A stretch of DNA of 60,783 nt, taken from the NCBI GenBank assembly GCA_903876445.1, contig CAIQZX010000091.1, positions 1-60,783 on the forward strand, given 5' to 3'. The DNA is from an uncultured Pseudomonadota bacterium (GTDB lineage Bacteria > Pseudomonadota > Gammaproteobacteria > Methylococcales > Methylomonadaceae). A program made the position numbers and the translations under genes. Shown piece by piece: positions 13,332 to 22,398 of the stretch. Each line of letters begins with the position of its first letter. Within the stretch, counting starts at the first letter, position 1. The notes beneath the pieces were generated by a model, which saw only the letters and a program-made list of their open reading frames with translations, ran no database searches and was not told where the DNA came from.

Positions 13332-14516
13332 TTAAGTATTGCTGATTACTTTGGTTGCCCAATTGATACTTTCAATGTAAATTTCACCAATTATTTTCTG
13401 GTCAACATTAGAAAAGGTAATCGCACCTGTTTCCCAATGTTCATAACTTAATACGCAATTTAACGCTTCGCCACCAATTCCGTTATGTTTTAAAATTGCC
13501 TCTGTAACGTCATCGCCAAGTGGTAATTGTTCAAGTGCTTCATCCAGTGAAATATCTAAAATGCTGTCTAATGACGAAAGCATACCAATTAAAAAGAAAT
13601 TTTCTGTTTTTTGTCCGATAGCTTTGGCGAGTAATTCGCACATTTTTCCGCGAATTAACGCATTTTGCATAACAACAACGGGCTTATCTGATAACGATGA
13701 CAACATCAAAATGTTAATCCAACGTTTTAATTCATTCATGCCTAGATATGAAACAGCTTGATTGATAGAGTTGATTTTGGATGGAAGCGAAAAAAATGCT
13801 GAATTGATGTAATGCAATAATTTGTAACTTAGTCCCACATCTTCAGAAATCACGTTCGTTAATTCATCAAATTCAACAGTTGGATTATTGATTGTTGTTA
13901 ATAAACGAATGGCGGCGAGTTGATTTACTCCCATTCGTTTGCCTTCAACTAAATTGGGTTTACTGAAAAAGAAACCCTGAAAATAGTCACAACTTAATTC
14001 AAGTAAATACTGGTATTCAGTGTAGGTTTGGACGTTTTTAACCAAAACTTTTAAGTCATAAACGCTAAGTTGAGCAATGGCATCACGAACTTTTGTTCCC
14101 CCCATTTCTGAAATATCTAATGTAACCATGTTGATAAATTCAACAACTGGTTTTAATTCTTCAGTAAAAACAAAATCTTCTAATGCAATTAAATAGCCTT
14201 TTTCTGACATTTCCTGCAAATTATTGATAATGCGCCAATCAATTTTTACGTCACCTAATACACAAATCACAATTTGTTCTTTTGGTAATAATAACGGCGT
14301 TTTATCTAAGATATTTTGCGTTCCGAAATTGATAAAAGCACGATTTTCATCAACGATATTTTTAATGCCTACGTTTAAAATCGTATCGATGATAATTTGA
14401 TTAGCTTCATTTTTGCTATTTGAATTTAATCCCTGTTGACGAAATAAAAGCTCATAAGCGTAAATGTTAAGTTTTTTGTCGAGAATTTGTTGCCGTCCAA
14501 TAATAAAATCTGTCAT
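13332..14516 (-). CDS. EAL-HDOD signalling protein (YuxH/CdgJ type)
   Basis: The N-terminal ~190 residues resemble an EAL phosphodiesterase domain, opening with GRQQILDKKLNIYAYELLFR. The catalytic EAL motif is replaced by YELLFR, so it probably no longer cleaves c-di-GMP. The C-terminal half is an HDOD domain, with LTNVISEDVGLSYKLLHYIN and the SINQAVSYLGMNELKRW helix. Proteins with this arrangement, such as Vibrio CdgJ, affect motility and c-di-GMP output without enzyme activity. It is transcribed alone, divergently from the carbonic anhydrase gene, with a 202-base shared upstream region. Confidence 0.85.
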   Translation of the reverse strand: MTDFIIGRQQILDKKLNIYAYELLFRQQGLNSNSKNEANQIIIDTILNVGIKNIVDENRAFINFGTQNILDKTPLLLPKEQIVICVLGDVKIDWRIINNLQEMSEKGYLIALEDFVFTEELKPVVEFINMVTLDISEMGGTKVRDAIAQLSVYDLKVLVKNVQTYTEYQYLLELSCDYFQGFFFSKPNLVEGKRMGVNQLAAIRLLTTINNPTVEFDELTNVISEDVGLSYKLLHYINSAFFSLPSKINSINQAVSYLGMNELKRWINILMLSSLSDKPVVVMQNALIRGKMCELLAKAIGQKTENFFLIGMLSSLDSILDISLDEALEQLPLGDDVTEAILKHNGIGGEALNCVLSYEHWETGAITFSNVDQKIIGEIYIESINWATKVISNT

Positions 14517-14579
14517 ATCATTTCACTTTAAAGGTTATAAAAATAAATTAAACACCCACACAAATGTGAGGTATTCATT

Positions 14580-14598
14580 CGTAGTATATATTACTACG
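14580..14598. promoter_or_regulatory. Perfect 7-bp inverted repeat in the divergent promoter region
   Basis: CGTAGTA and TACTACG form a perfect inverted repeat around an AT-only centre (TATAT). It lies between the divergently transcribed EAL-HDOD gene and the carbonic anhydrase gene. Symmetry of this kind is typical of a dimeric regulator's operator, possibly governing both genes, but no known regulator site is recognised. Confidence 0.35.
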
Positions 14599-14718
14599 GA
14601 TAAGCGTTTGTAATTCAGTCGCGTTTTAAAAATCAATGTTTCACCTGTTACACTATCAATGCTTTTTTATTAAAGGAAAAGCGAGAGGCTTTTTTAAATT
14701 TTAACAATGAGGTGTTTT

Positions 14719-15297
14719 ATGTCAAAAGTTCTCAATGAAGTTTTACTTGCTAACCGTAGTTATGTCGCTGGTTTTGAAAAAGGTGATTTAGCTATGCCGC
14801 CTGCACGTCAATTTGCAATTTTGACTTGCATGGATGCGCGTTTAGATCCGGCTAAATATGCAGGTTTGAGCGAAGGCGACGCGCACGTTATTCGTAATGC
14901 CGGTGGTCGAGCAAGCGATGATGCGATTCGTTCACTCGTGATTTCTTACAAATTACTCGGCACAAAAGAATGGTTTGTGATTCATCACACGAATTGCGGT
15001 ATGGAAACATTCACAGACGACATAATGCGTAATTTACTTTCAACCAGTTTGAAAACCGCTTCTATCGATGAAAATGGTTGGCATGATTGCTGTGAAGGCG
15101 GCGGTTCACATGAAGCAAAACATATTGCATGGCTCACAATTAGTGATTTGGCACAAAGTGTTGTCGAAGATGTAACACGCATTAAAAATCATCCACTTGT
15201 CCCTTCAGATATTCCTGTTTATGGTTATATTTACGACGTTAAAACAGGTGGGTTAATTGAAGTACCTGAAGCCACGAAAATTGGCGCGGTAAATTAA
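14719..15297 (+). CDS. Beta-class carbonic anhydrase
   Basis: Interconverts CO2 and bicarbonate. The start at 14719 ([10 protein letters not shown]) has a GAGG ribosome site six bases upstream; the track start adds four residues. The 192-residue protein carries the beta-class zinc site: the cysteine and Asp-Arg pair in CMDARLDP (about residues 38-45), then the histidine and second cysteine in HHTNCGM (about 92-98). [11 protein letters not shown] is a further family block. The short form without extra targeting sequence suggests a cytoplasmic enzyme. It is monocistronic, with a hairpin just after the stop. Confidence 0.93.
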   Translation: MSKVLNEVLLANRSYVAGFEKGDLAMPPARQFAILTCMDARLDPAKYAGLSEGDAHVIRNAGGRASDDAIRSLVISYKLLGTKEWFVIHHTNCGMETFTDDIMRNLLSTSLKTASIDENGWHDCCEGGGSHEAKHIAWLTISDLAQSVVEDVTRIKNHPLVPSDIPVYGYIYDVKTGGLIEVPEATKIGAVN

Positions 15298-15305
15298 ATA
15301 AAACG

Positions 15306-15334
15306 TCGCTCACGCTTTATATAAACGTGAGCGA
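15306..15334 (+). terminator. Hairpin after the carbonic anhydrase gene
   Basis: TCGCTCACG and CGTGAGCGA form a perfect 9-bp stem. The 11-base loop itself contains the palindrome TTTATATAAA, so the whole is close to one long inverted repeat. It begins 9 bases after the stop codon. No U tract follows, so it may be a weak terminator or an mRNA-stabilising 3' end. The remaining ~215 bases to the next gene are AT-rich, with a possible TTGGCA -35 near 15461, and hold nothing else I can name. Confidence 0.5.
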
Positions 15335-15551
15335 TTCAGGCAAATCCACCAATTTAAAAATAAAAAAGGGGCATTTCACCTATTTTTATCAGTTAACACT
15401 TACTTTTAAATTTTAAAAAGTTTTATTTATCATAAAGATAATAAAAATTTTAAATTGGCATATTTATCGCTGTATGCTAATCGAAAGCGTTTTCAACTGT
15501 TGGTTAGATGCTTTAAGTTTTATTAACAAAGCCGTTTAAAAGAGGTTATTT

Positions 15552-17111
15552 ATGCAAAAAAATCATGGATTTACGACGTTATCAAATTTCAATTCGCTAT
15601 TTGACGATTTTAATTCAATGTTTAATTTCAATTCATTTTCGTTTTCTTATCGAAAATACACACCGCCCGTTACAACGACTAAGGGGGCGGATGTTAACTT
15701 AGGCGTTGGTCTGTCTTATACAGTTAAAAACAACGGATTGAATATTCATGGCAATACCGGTTTTGAAAAAGTAACGATTTCTCAAAATGTAAGTGGTATC
15801 AAAATAGATTCTGCTGTGGAATCCGTTACTTTCAAAGGCGTTAATTTTAATTCGGGATTGCTTGTTTCTTCACAAGGTAGCCTTGCTATCAATTCAACAT
15901 CTGGAAATCTAGCGACATTAAATTTAACTGCGAATCATAATGAATCGTTAAATTTCAGTAACGCGGTTGGAACGGCAACGCTTGATAGTTCTGGAAATGG
16001 CATTTTTAATTTGTCTCAAATTCAATTAGATAAAAATCAAAATTATGCTGTTTTAAACAATGATTTGATTGTTTATGGTAATTCTGGACAAGAAAAAGTC
16101 ACGCTCGGTCATGATATAACAGGCGTGTCGGTTTCTAATATGGTTGAAACGGTAGCGATTGACGGAAATTTCAAAGACTATTCCTATGATGTTCAAGGTG
16201 GAACCGTTGTTGTCAGCAGTATTTCTAATGGAAATGATGTAGCGTTTATTGATGTAAATAGTGGCTCGACAGGTACTCAAATTCAATTTGCCGATAAAAC
16301 ACTGAATGCGACATGGGAAACCAACGGTTCATTTGGACGCTGGAGCTATTGGAACGTTGTTGTCACAGATCCGACTACACCTGCTGCATCGACTATCATT
16401 TCTGGAGGCTCAAATTTGCCTTATGTGATTGATTTCAGTCAAACTAATTTAGGGGGTTATCTTTCTGATGTGGAAGCTGTTGTTAAAACTGCATTGGATA
16501 ATATCGGACAATATGTAAAAAGTACCGTGCCATTTAATTTGCAAGTTTTAACAGAGCAGACTTCATCAAGAACATTGGCGGAAACGAGTGCGTCTATGGT
16601 TACTGTAGCGGGACAAAATGGCGTAACACAAGCGACCACTTTTGTTGCTGAAGCTACTTCTGGAACAAACTCGAATGGCTCATCATCTGATGCAACGCTT
16701 TATATCAACTTAGCCAATCTAAACAAAATGGCATTTGATGGTACGCCCGCTGCAAATCAATATGATTTAACAAGTATTGTCACGCACGAAATTTTGCATG
16801 GTTTAGCATTTACTGGAAATCTCGAATCAGCGGGCGCGAGAACGGCTTACGATTCATTAGTGACACTGCAAAATAATTCGCCTGTTTTCACTGGTTCTCA
16901 TGCTGAGGCATTAAACGGTAATGCGCCTATTTTGTTAGATTCTGCAAGTGCTGGTGATGGTTCTGCGTATTATCATGTTGTGAATGCAAATGATTTGATG
17001 GCGGATTCCATTGGAAAAGGAGAAGTGCGAACGATTTCATCATTAGATGTCGCGATGCTTCAGGATATGGGGCTAACAATTGTTGGCACGCCGCCTACAA
17101 CAATCGCTTAA
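15552..17111 (+). CDS. Repeat-containing secreted zinc metalloprotease-like protein
   Basis: 519 residues. The N-terminus is Asn/Phe/Ser-rich and has no Sec signal. Two copies of a module of about 35 residues are visible at about 59-93 and 168-202, sharing the pattern GN(T/S)G(F/Q)EKVT followed by a V/I-E-(S/T)-V strand, as in large exported beta-repeat proteins. The C-terminal half contains HEILHG (residues 412-417), the HExxH zinc-binding motif, and ends with LDVAMLQDMGL, a tail seen in exported metalloproteases of this general type. I infer a secreted or surface protein, perhaps exported by a type I system encoded elsewhere. Its substrate is unknown. Confidence 0.6.
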   Translation: MQKNHGFTTLSNFNSLFDDFNSMFNFNSFSFSYRKYTPPVTTTKGADVNLGVGLSYTVKNNGLNIHGNTGFEKVTISQNVSGIKIDSAVESVTFKGVNFNSGLLVSSQGSLAINSTSGNLATLNLTANHNESLNFSNAVGTATLDSSGNGIFNLSQIQLDKNQNYAVLNNDLIVYGNSGQEKVTLGHDITGVSVSNMVETVAIDGNFKDYSYDVQGGTVVVSSISNGNDVAFIDVNSGSTGTQIQFADKTLNATWETNGSFGRWSYWNVVVTDPTTPAASTIISGGSNLPYVIDFSQTNLGGYLSDVEAVVKTALDNIGQYVKSTVPFNLQVLTEQTSSRTLAETSASMVTVAGQNGVTQATTFVAEATSGTNSNGSSSDATLYINLANLNKMAFDGTPAANQYDLTSIVTHEILHGLAFTGNLESAGARTAYDSLVTLQNNSPVFTGSHAEALNGNAPILLDSASAGDGSAYYHVVNANDLMADSIGKGEVRTISSLDVAMLQDMGLTIVGTPPTTIA

Positions 17112-17135
17112 ATTTTTCTTGCCCACAGTAAAACA

Positions 17136-18026
17136 ATGCGTGTTTTTTTAGCTTATTTGGGAATGGTTTTATTGTGGGCGACGACACCGCTAGCAATTAA
17201 ATGGAGCGTCAATGGAATGGGTTTTTTGTGGGGCGTAACGTCACGCATGACTATTGGCGCATTTTGCATGGTGGCATTATTGTTATTTTTCAAAAAACGT
17301 TTGCCTTTAACACGCTCGGCTTTATTAACGTATATCGCGGTTGCTGTCCAAATTTATGGTGCAATGACCGTTGTTTATTGGGCAGCTCAATTTATTCCAT
17401 CCGGTTGGATTTCAGTAATTAGTGGTTTAACACCTCTCGTTACTGCTATTTTTGCAGCGATTTGGTTACATGAACGCAGTCTAACGATAGGGAAAATTCT
17501 TTCATATCTTATTGGAATTCTTGGATTATCGATTATGTTTGGTTCTGCGGGAGAATTTAGTTCAACGGCGATACTGGGCATTTTTGGGGTATTAGGCTCT
17601 ATTTCGTTGCAAGCGATTAGTGCTATAGGTATCAAAAGAATTCGCGCTCAACTGCCTGTTTTGACACAAGTCACGGGTGGTTTGTTATTGGCGATGCCGC
17701 TTTATTTTGTGACATGGGATACATTCGACGGACAAGTTCCTTTGCAATTCTCATTGACCACGTTTCTTTCGGTATTATATTTAGGTGTGATTGCCACGCC
17801 AGCGGGATTTTTGCTGTATTATTATTTGTTGTCACAACGTTCAGCAACTCAAGTTTCACTTGTCACACTTGCATCACCAGTGCTTGCGCTTTGGTTAGGG
17901 CATTACGCCAATTACGAACCGATGACATTGCAAATTATCATTGGCACTACATTGATTTTATTAGCATTAGTGATACACAATTTTTTTGATCGGTTTATAA
18001 AAACGCACAAAAAAATTATCGTTTAG
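17136..18026 (+). CDS. EamA/DMT-superfamily exporter
   Basis: A 296-residue inner-membrane protein with about ten hydrophobic helices arranged as two EamA repeats. The first opens MRVFLAYLGMVLLWATTPLAIKW and the second begins near GILGIFGVLGSISLQ. The pattern of small residues followed by W and P in helix 1 and the LASPVLALWLG segment near the end are typical of RhaT/YdcZ-type drug/metabolite exporters. The substrate cannot be predicted. It starts 24 bases after the metalloprotease gene, and the 76-base gap to lptG suggests separate control. Confidence 0.85.
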   Translation: MRVFLAYLGMVLLWATTPLAIKWSVNGMGFLWGVTSRMTIGAFCMVALLLFFKKRLPLTRSALLTYIAVAVQIYGAMTVVYWAAQFIPSGWISVISGLTPLVTAIFAAIWLHERSLTIGKILSYLIGILGLSIMFGSAGEFSSTAILGIFGVLGSISLQAISAIGIKRIRAQLPVLTQVTGGLLLAMPLYFVTWDTFDGQVPLQFSLTTFLSVLYLGVIATPAGFLLYYYLLSQRSATQVSLVTLASPVLALWLGHYANYEPMTLQIIIGTTLILLALVIHNFFDRFIKTHKKIIV

Positions 18027-18102
18027 AATTAGCAAAACACATCCAAGATTTTCAAAATTTTGAATTCTTAATTTTTCGATAGGTCATTTTGGGAAGTTCA
18101 TA

Positions 18103-19179
18103 TTGAATGTTTTAACAAAATATATTGTGAAAGAAATTCTAAAAGGCGCATTTATCGCCTTAGTCTTACTTTTGACGTTATTTAATTTATTTACGCTGAC
18201 CGACGAATTGAAAGATGTCGGTAGAGGTTCTTATAATTTAACCGCCGTTTTCACTTATCTTGCACTGACTTCGCCACGAGTGTGTTATGAATTAGTGCCG
18301 GCTTCCGCGTTACTGGGTAGTTTATTTGTGTTAGGCGCAATGGGAAACCAGCGGGAATTGATTGCGATGAGAGCGGCGGGGGTATCGGTTTTTGGTATTA
18401 TTCAATCTGTTTTAGTGGCAGGTGTCATTTTAGCGATATTTTCAATTTTTATCGGCGAATTGATTGCACCAACGACGGAAGCAAAAGCGCAATTACTTAA
18501 AGCTACGGCTCAGAATCAGCCGCTTGTTTCAAATGCTCGTTACGGTCTCTGGTTACGCGAAGGTAGCAAATTCATTAACGTTCGTAAATTGGAAAATAAT
18601 GGCGAATTAGCAGACATTAGTATTTATGAATTGAATAATCAGGCACGGCTACAAAGTGTTACGCACGCTGAAAAGGCGATTTATTTACAAAATGAACAAT
18701 GGCGTTTAGAAAATTTGAAACAATCACAAATATCCATTCAGCAAATGCAGGCAAACTCTCAAACAGCACAAATCTGGCAAACGACGATTGCGCCAGATTT
18801 GGTAAAAATTGCGGTGGTCAATCCGGATAATTTATCGTTACTTGATTTGGCGCAATATGTTCAGTTTTTGAAAAACAACCAACAAAAATCTCAAACATTT
18901 GAATTCGCTTTTTGGGGGCGGGTCGTAAATCCATTGGTTACATTTGTTATGTTACTGGTTGCAACGCCTTTTATAATTGGTGTTAAACGCGGTATCAACG
19001 TTGGAAGTCGCATGATGATTGGTGTTGTGATTGGAATGAGTTTTAATATTTTGGATAAAATTTTTGGTCACATAGGTTTAATTTATGATTTCAATCCATT
19101 TTTAATGGCAATTTTTCCAAGTTTATTCGTCAGTGGATTGAGTTTTTATGCTTTGCGCTATAATCTGAACAACGTATGA
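18103..19179 (+). CDS. lptG: LPS export system permease LptG
   Basis: LptG with LptF and the ATPase LptB extracts lipopolysaccharide from the inner membrane and feeds it to LptC/LptA. The 358-residue protein has the expected layout: two N-terminal helices, a periplasmic jellyroll (about residues 130-265) and C-terminal helices. Family blocks include LTDELKDVGRG, ELVPASALLGSLFVLG and GNQRELIAMRAAGVS. The start codon is TTG at 18103, with GGGAAG eight bases upstream; no in-frame ATG fits. In most gammaproteobacteria lptF directly precedes lptG. Here lptF lies 1.7 kb downstream on the other strand. Confidence 0.92.
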   Translation: MNVLTKYIVKEILKGAFIALVLLLTLFNLFTLTDELKDVGRGSYNLTAVFTYLALTSPRVCYELVPASALLGSLFVLGAMGNQRELIAMRAAGVSVFGIIQSVLVAGVILAIFSIFIGELIAPTTEAKAQLLKATAQNQPLVSNARYGLWLREGSKFINVRKLENNGELADISIYELNNQARLQSVTHAEKAIYLQNEQWRLENLKQSQISIQQMQANSQTAQIWQTTIAPDLVKIAVVNPDNLSLLDLAQYVQFLKNNQQKSQTFEFAFWGRVVNPLVTFVMLLVATPFIIGVKRGINVGSRMMIGVVIGMSFNILDKIFGHIGLIYDFNPFLMAIFPSLFVSGLSFYALRYNLNNV

Positions 19180-19245
19180 ATGTCGCCCCTAAATATAAAA
19201 TAAAAAAACATTCATTTTTATCCGCAAATACTCCTTTTTTAAAAA

Positions 19246-20496
19246 ATGCAAATTCATTTAAAAACATTAGGTTGTCGATTAAACGAAGCCGAATTAGAAA
19301 CTTGGGCGCAAGCCTTTCAAGCACAAGGACATTCGATTACACGCGATATTTTAACCGCGCAATTAGTGGTCATAAATTCTTGTGCAGTGACACAAGATGC
19401 CGCTCGAAAATCCCGTCAATTGATTCGTCGCATTCATCGTGAAAATCCTCATGCAAAATTGGTGGTTAGCGGGTGTTATGCCACTTTAAATACGGATGAA
19501 GCACAATCTCTTTTAGGTGTTGATTTAGTCGTTAGCAATAAAGATAAAGAAAATTTGGTTGAAAAAGCATTAAGCGAATTGAACTTTGACACCATGCCAG
19601 CAATGGCAACTGAACCCGCTGAAATCGCATTATTTACACGCGGTCGGCAACGTGCTTTTGTGAAAGTACAAGATGGTTGCCGTTATCGCTGTACATTTTG
19701 TATTGTAACTGTTGCGCGAGGTGAAGAAACCAGCCGCTCCATTTTTGATGTAGTTTCAGAAATCAATACGTTGCACGCGCAAGGCATCAATGAAGTGATT
19801 TTAACGGGCGTTCATTTAGGCGGTTATGGTAGCGATAATAACGAAAATATCGTTTCCTTAATTCAAGCTATTTTGACACAAACCCAAATTCCCCGTTTAC
19901 GATTAGGTTCATTGGAACCGTGGGAATTAAATGATGAGTTTTTTGAATTATTTACTAATTCACGTTTGATGCCGCATTTACATCTACCATTGCAAAGTGG
20001 TTCGGATTCCGTTTTGAAACGTATGGCGCGGCGTTGTAAAACGGATGAGTACGCGCAAATGTTAAAGCGATTGCGTCAAATTCCGAACTTCAACATCACG
20101 ACAGATATTATTGTTGGCTTTCCAAATGAAACGAATGAAGAATGGCAAGAAAGTTTTGAATTTATTAAGCAATGTGGTTTTGGGCATATTCATATTTTCA
20201 CTTATTCGCCGCGCGAAGGCACAAAAGCTGCGACGTTACCAAATCCCGTTTCGCATGAAATCAAAAAACAACGCAGTGAACAATTACATCGTTTAGCTGA
20301 AGAAATGAAACAGATGTTTTATCAACAAAATATTGGACAAACTCTTGATGTTTTATGGGAAGGTCAGCGCGAAGAGTTGGAAAATGGTAACGTGAAAATC
20401 TTTGGTTATACGCCTAATTATTTACGAGTAGCGCGGGAAATAAATAAAAATGAATCTCTGGAAAATCACATTACAACATTCCAATTGAATGATTGA
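19246..20496 (+). CDS. mtaB: tRNA t6A methylthiotransferase MtaB
   Basis: MtaB is a radical-SAM enzyme that converts t6A37 to ms2t6A37 in tRNAs reading ANN codons. The 416-residue protein starts with the family signature MQIHLKTLGCRLNEAE. Its N-terminal UPF0004 domain has cluster cysteines in GCRLNE, NSCAVT and SGCYAT. The radical-SAM CxxxCxxC is in CRYRCTFC, and the C-terminal region is TRAM-like. E. coli lacks MtaB, whereas many other gammaproteobacteria have it. The stop codon TGA lies within TTGACATCC, the presumed tip of an IS200/IS605-type remnant that follows. Confidence 0.93.
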   Translation: MQIHLKTLGCRLNEAELETWAQAFQAQGHSITRDILTAQLVVINSCAVTQDAARKSRQLIRRIHRENPHAKLVVSGCYATLNTDEAQSLLGVDLVVSNKDKENLVEKALSELNFDTMPAMATEPAEIALFTRGRQRAFVKVQDGCRYRCTFCIVTVARGEETSRSIFDVVSEINTLHAQGINEVILTGVHLGGYGSDNNENIVSLIQAILTQTQIPRLRLGSLEPWELNDEFFELFTNSRLMPHLHLPLQSGSDSVLKRMARRCKTDEYAQMLKRLRQIPNFNITTDIIVGFPNETNEEWQESFEFIKQCGFGHIHIFTYSPREGTKAATLPNPVSHEIKKQRSEQLHRLAEEMKQMFYQQNIGQTLDVLWEGQREELENGNVKIFGYTPNYLRVAREINKNESLENHITTFQLND

Positions 20497-20779
20497 CATC
20501 CACCGCTACTAAAAACCCATGGAAAGTATCTATTCACACCGTCAACACAGAAGCTATGAAAGTTTTACTCTGCTCTTGTGTGCGTTTAAAGTCTGGCTGT
20601 TTTATAAAGCCACTAAGCGTAACGAATTTTTTAACGTGAAACTTGGTTTTCGTTCCACGAAAAGCATTCTACATGAATAATAACTTAATACAAAAAAATA
20701 GATTATATTGATAATCATAGATTAAAGTGAGCGGTTACTTACCCTTAAAGCCTCGCCGTTCAGGGCGCGGCTTTAAGGG
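20493..20779 (-). mobile_element. Probable IS200/IS605-type remnant without tnpB (gap between mtaB and lptF)
   Basis: The 359-base space between the convergent mtaB and lptF genes has no plausible ORF. It starts with TTGACATCC, whose reverse complement GGATGTCAA is how many IS200/IS605 right ends finish. Near its other side is a strong hairpin: CCCTTAAAGCC (20742-20752) and GGCTTTAAGGG (20769-20779) pair perfectly over 11 bp, with an inner CGCC/GGCG. The inner CGCCGTTCAGGGCG closely matches a hairpin in the 43-kb element. I infer a decayed element or MITE running on the minus strand, but the middle is not recognisable. The hairpin could also serve as a terminator. Confidence 0.45.
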
Positions 20780-20855
20780 CTAAAATCGTAAAAAGTAGTT
20801 GTGACAAACCGTACGCCTAAGTTTTAAAACATTTTTCACAAACGGCATCATCCAG

Positions 20856-21941
20856 TTACTTTTTCGCTAAAAGTTGCAAGGCTAGCCACCGCCAGCCGTA
20901 AAATTTCGCCAGTAAAAAACTGCCGATTAAAATCAATAAAAAATTCACACTCATCAATCCGATCCATGGCGGAATGGTTTGTTTTAAAACCCAATTTTGC
21001 GAAATACTCAGCAAATTTCCATAACTGAAATAAATCAAAAAACCCACTAACATATTGCCGTAAATTCCACCGCGTGGTGATAACTCCGCAAGTGGCACGG
21101 CAATAAATCCCAGTAATAAAATGCCCAATGGCACAGCAAAACGGCGTTGTATTTCAGCCGCATCAATACTTGTTCCCGATTGCCATAATTCGACAAACGA
21201 TGTCGCCTGTTTAGCAATAATCAATGGCGACACTTTAGTATCAATTCTTACCGCGTAATCGTCGAAACGTTCAATGGCATAATTTAGCTCCCCCGCTTTG
21301 CCTTGAACCCGTTCACCATTTTTCAAAACCATATATTGTCCATCTTCTAAATCCATCAGTTTTCCGGATTCGGCGTTGATAATCGCAACAGAATCGGCTT
21401 GTCGATGCTGAACAAAAACATGGTGTAATTGTTTATGATCATCAATATTTTCAACATAAAAAACAATATCGCCGTGACTGTATTCGCTAAATTTTCCCGC
21501 CACCAATCCGCGCAAATCAGCAGATTCTTGGTCATGATGTGTTCGCGCTTCAATTTGACTTTCCGCCCAAGGCGAAATGGTTAACGATAAACTTGTAGCG
21601 AACAAACTTAATGGCACTAAAACCAAAAAAACCGCGCGGTAAATTGTCCAAATTCCGCCACCCGCAGATGAAATGGCTGCCATTTCTTGGTCACGATACA
21701 TTCGCCCTAAAACCATTAACACCGCCATAAACGTGGCTGCAGGTAAAAATGTTACGCACGCAATTAACATTTTTAAACTCAAAATCACAAATAACGTATC
21801 ACTCGCAATTTGTCCTTCGATTACTTGATCAAGCACTCGAAGAAATTTTCGGCTTACAATGATTACGACTAACACAGACAAAACAGCGGATAACGTTTTT
21901 GTTAAATCGCGCATAATCATTTTGTTTATTACACTAATCAA
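20856..21941 (-). CDS. lptF: LPS export system permease LptF
   Basis: LptF is the partner of LptG in the LptB2FG lipopolysaccharide exporter of the inner membrane. The 361-residue protein shows the family layout: an N-terminal helix pair (MIMRDLTKTLSAVLSVLVVIIVS), the LPAATFMAVLMVLGRMYRDQEM block, a periplasmic domain (about 125-260) and C-terminal helices with FAVPLGILLLGFIAVPLAEL. It faces lptG on the opposite strand, with mtaB and a probable mobile remnant between them. This differs from the usual lptF-lptG operon. It is transcribed alone, divergently from ychJ with a 73-base gap. Confidence 0.92.
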   Translation of the reverse strand: MISVINKMIMRDLTKTLSAVLSVLVVIIVSRKFLRVLDQVIEGQIASDTLFVILSLKMLIACVTFLPAATFMAVLMVLGRMYRDQEMAAISSAGGGIWTIYRAVFLVLVPLSLFATSLSLTISPWAESQIEARTHHDQESADLRGLVAGKFSEYSHGDIVFYVENIDDHKQLHHVFVQHRQADSVAIINAESGKLMDLEDGQYMVLKNGERVQGKAGELNYAIERFDDYAVRIDTKVSPLIIAKQATSFVELWQSGTSIDAAEIQRRFAVPLGILLLGFIAVPLAELSPRGGIYGNMLVGFLIYFSYGNLLSISQNWVLKQTIPPWIGLMSVNFLLILIGSFLLAKFYGWRWLALQLLAKK

Positions 21942-22014
21942 AAACTACACTCCTGCAAAAAAGATTTAATTATAGTATCGTTGCTTTTTTAAAAACTATT
22001 CAAGCCATAAAATC

Positions 22015-22398
22015 ATGACAAAAAATTGCCCTTGTGGTTCAACGCTTTTTTATGCGGATTGCTGCCAACCTTTTCACGATAATAAAACCTTGCCTAGAAC
22101 TGCTGAAGCCTTAATGCGTTCACGTTACAGCGCGTATGTGTTGCAAAATACCGAGTATCTATTGGCAACGTGGTACAAATCAACCCGCCCAAAACATCTC
22201 GATTTTTCAGATGAAAATGTAAATTGGCAAAACTTAGAAATTTTACATACCAAAAAAGGCAGCGCGAAAGATGACAAGGGGAGGGTAGAATTTAATGCGT
22301 TTTATGTTCAAGATGGAGAATCACGGCTGATACACGAAATCAGCCGTTTTAAAAAAATTGATGGTCGTTGGTTTTATATCGATGGCGTTTTAGATTAG
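22015..22398 (+). CDS. ychJ: YchJ-family SEC-C motif protein
   Basis: 127 residues. The N-terminus has the SEC-C type zinc-binding motif (CPCGSTLFYADCC, about residues 5-17). The UPF0225/YchJ core follows, with TAEALMRSRYSAYV and the C-terminal SRFKKIDGRWFYIDG. The family is widespread in proteobacteria, and its NTF2-like fold has no firmly established role. The stop overlaps by 4 bases the end of the glucanase gene on the opposite strand, so the two are convergent. Confidence 0.9.
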   Translation: MTKNCPCGSTLFYADCCQPFHDNKTLPRTAEALMRSRYSAYVLQNTEYLLATWYKSTRPKHLDFSDENVNWQNLEILHTKKGSAKDDKGRVEFNAFYVQDGESRLIHEISRFKKIDGRWFYIDGVLD

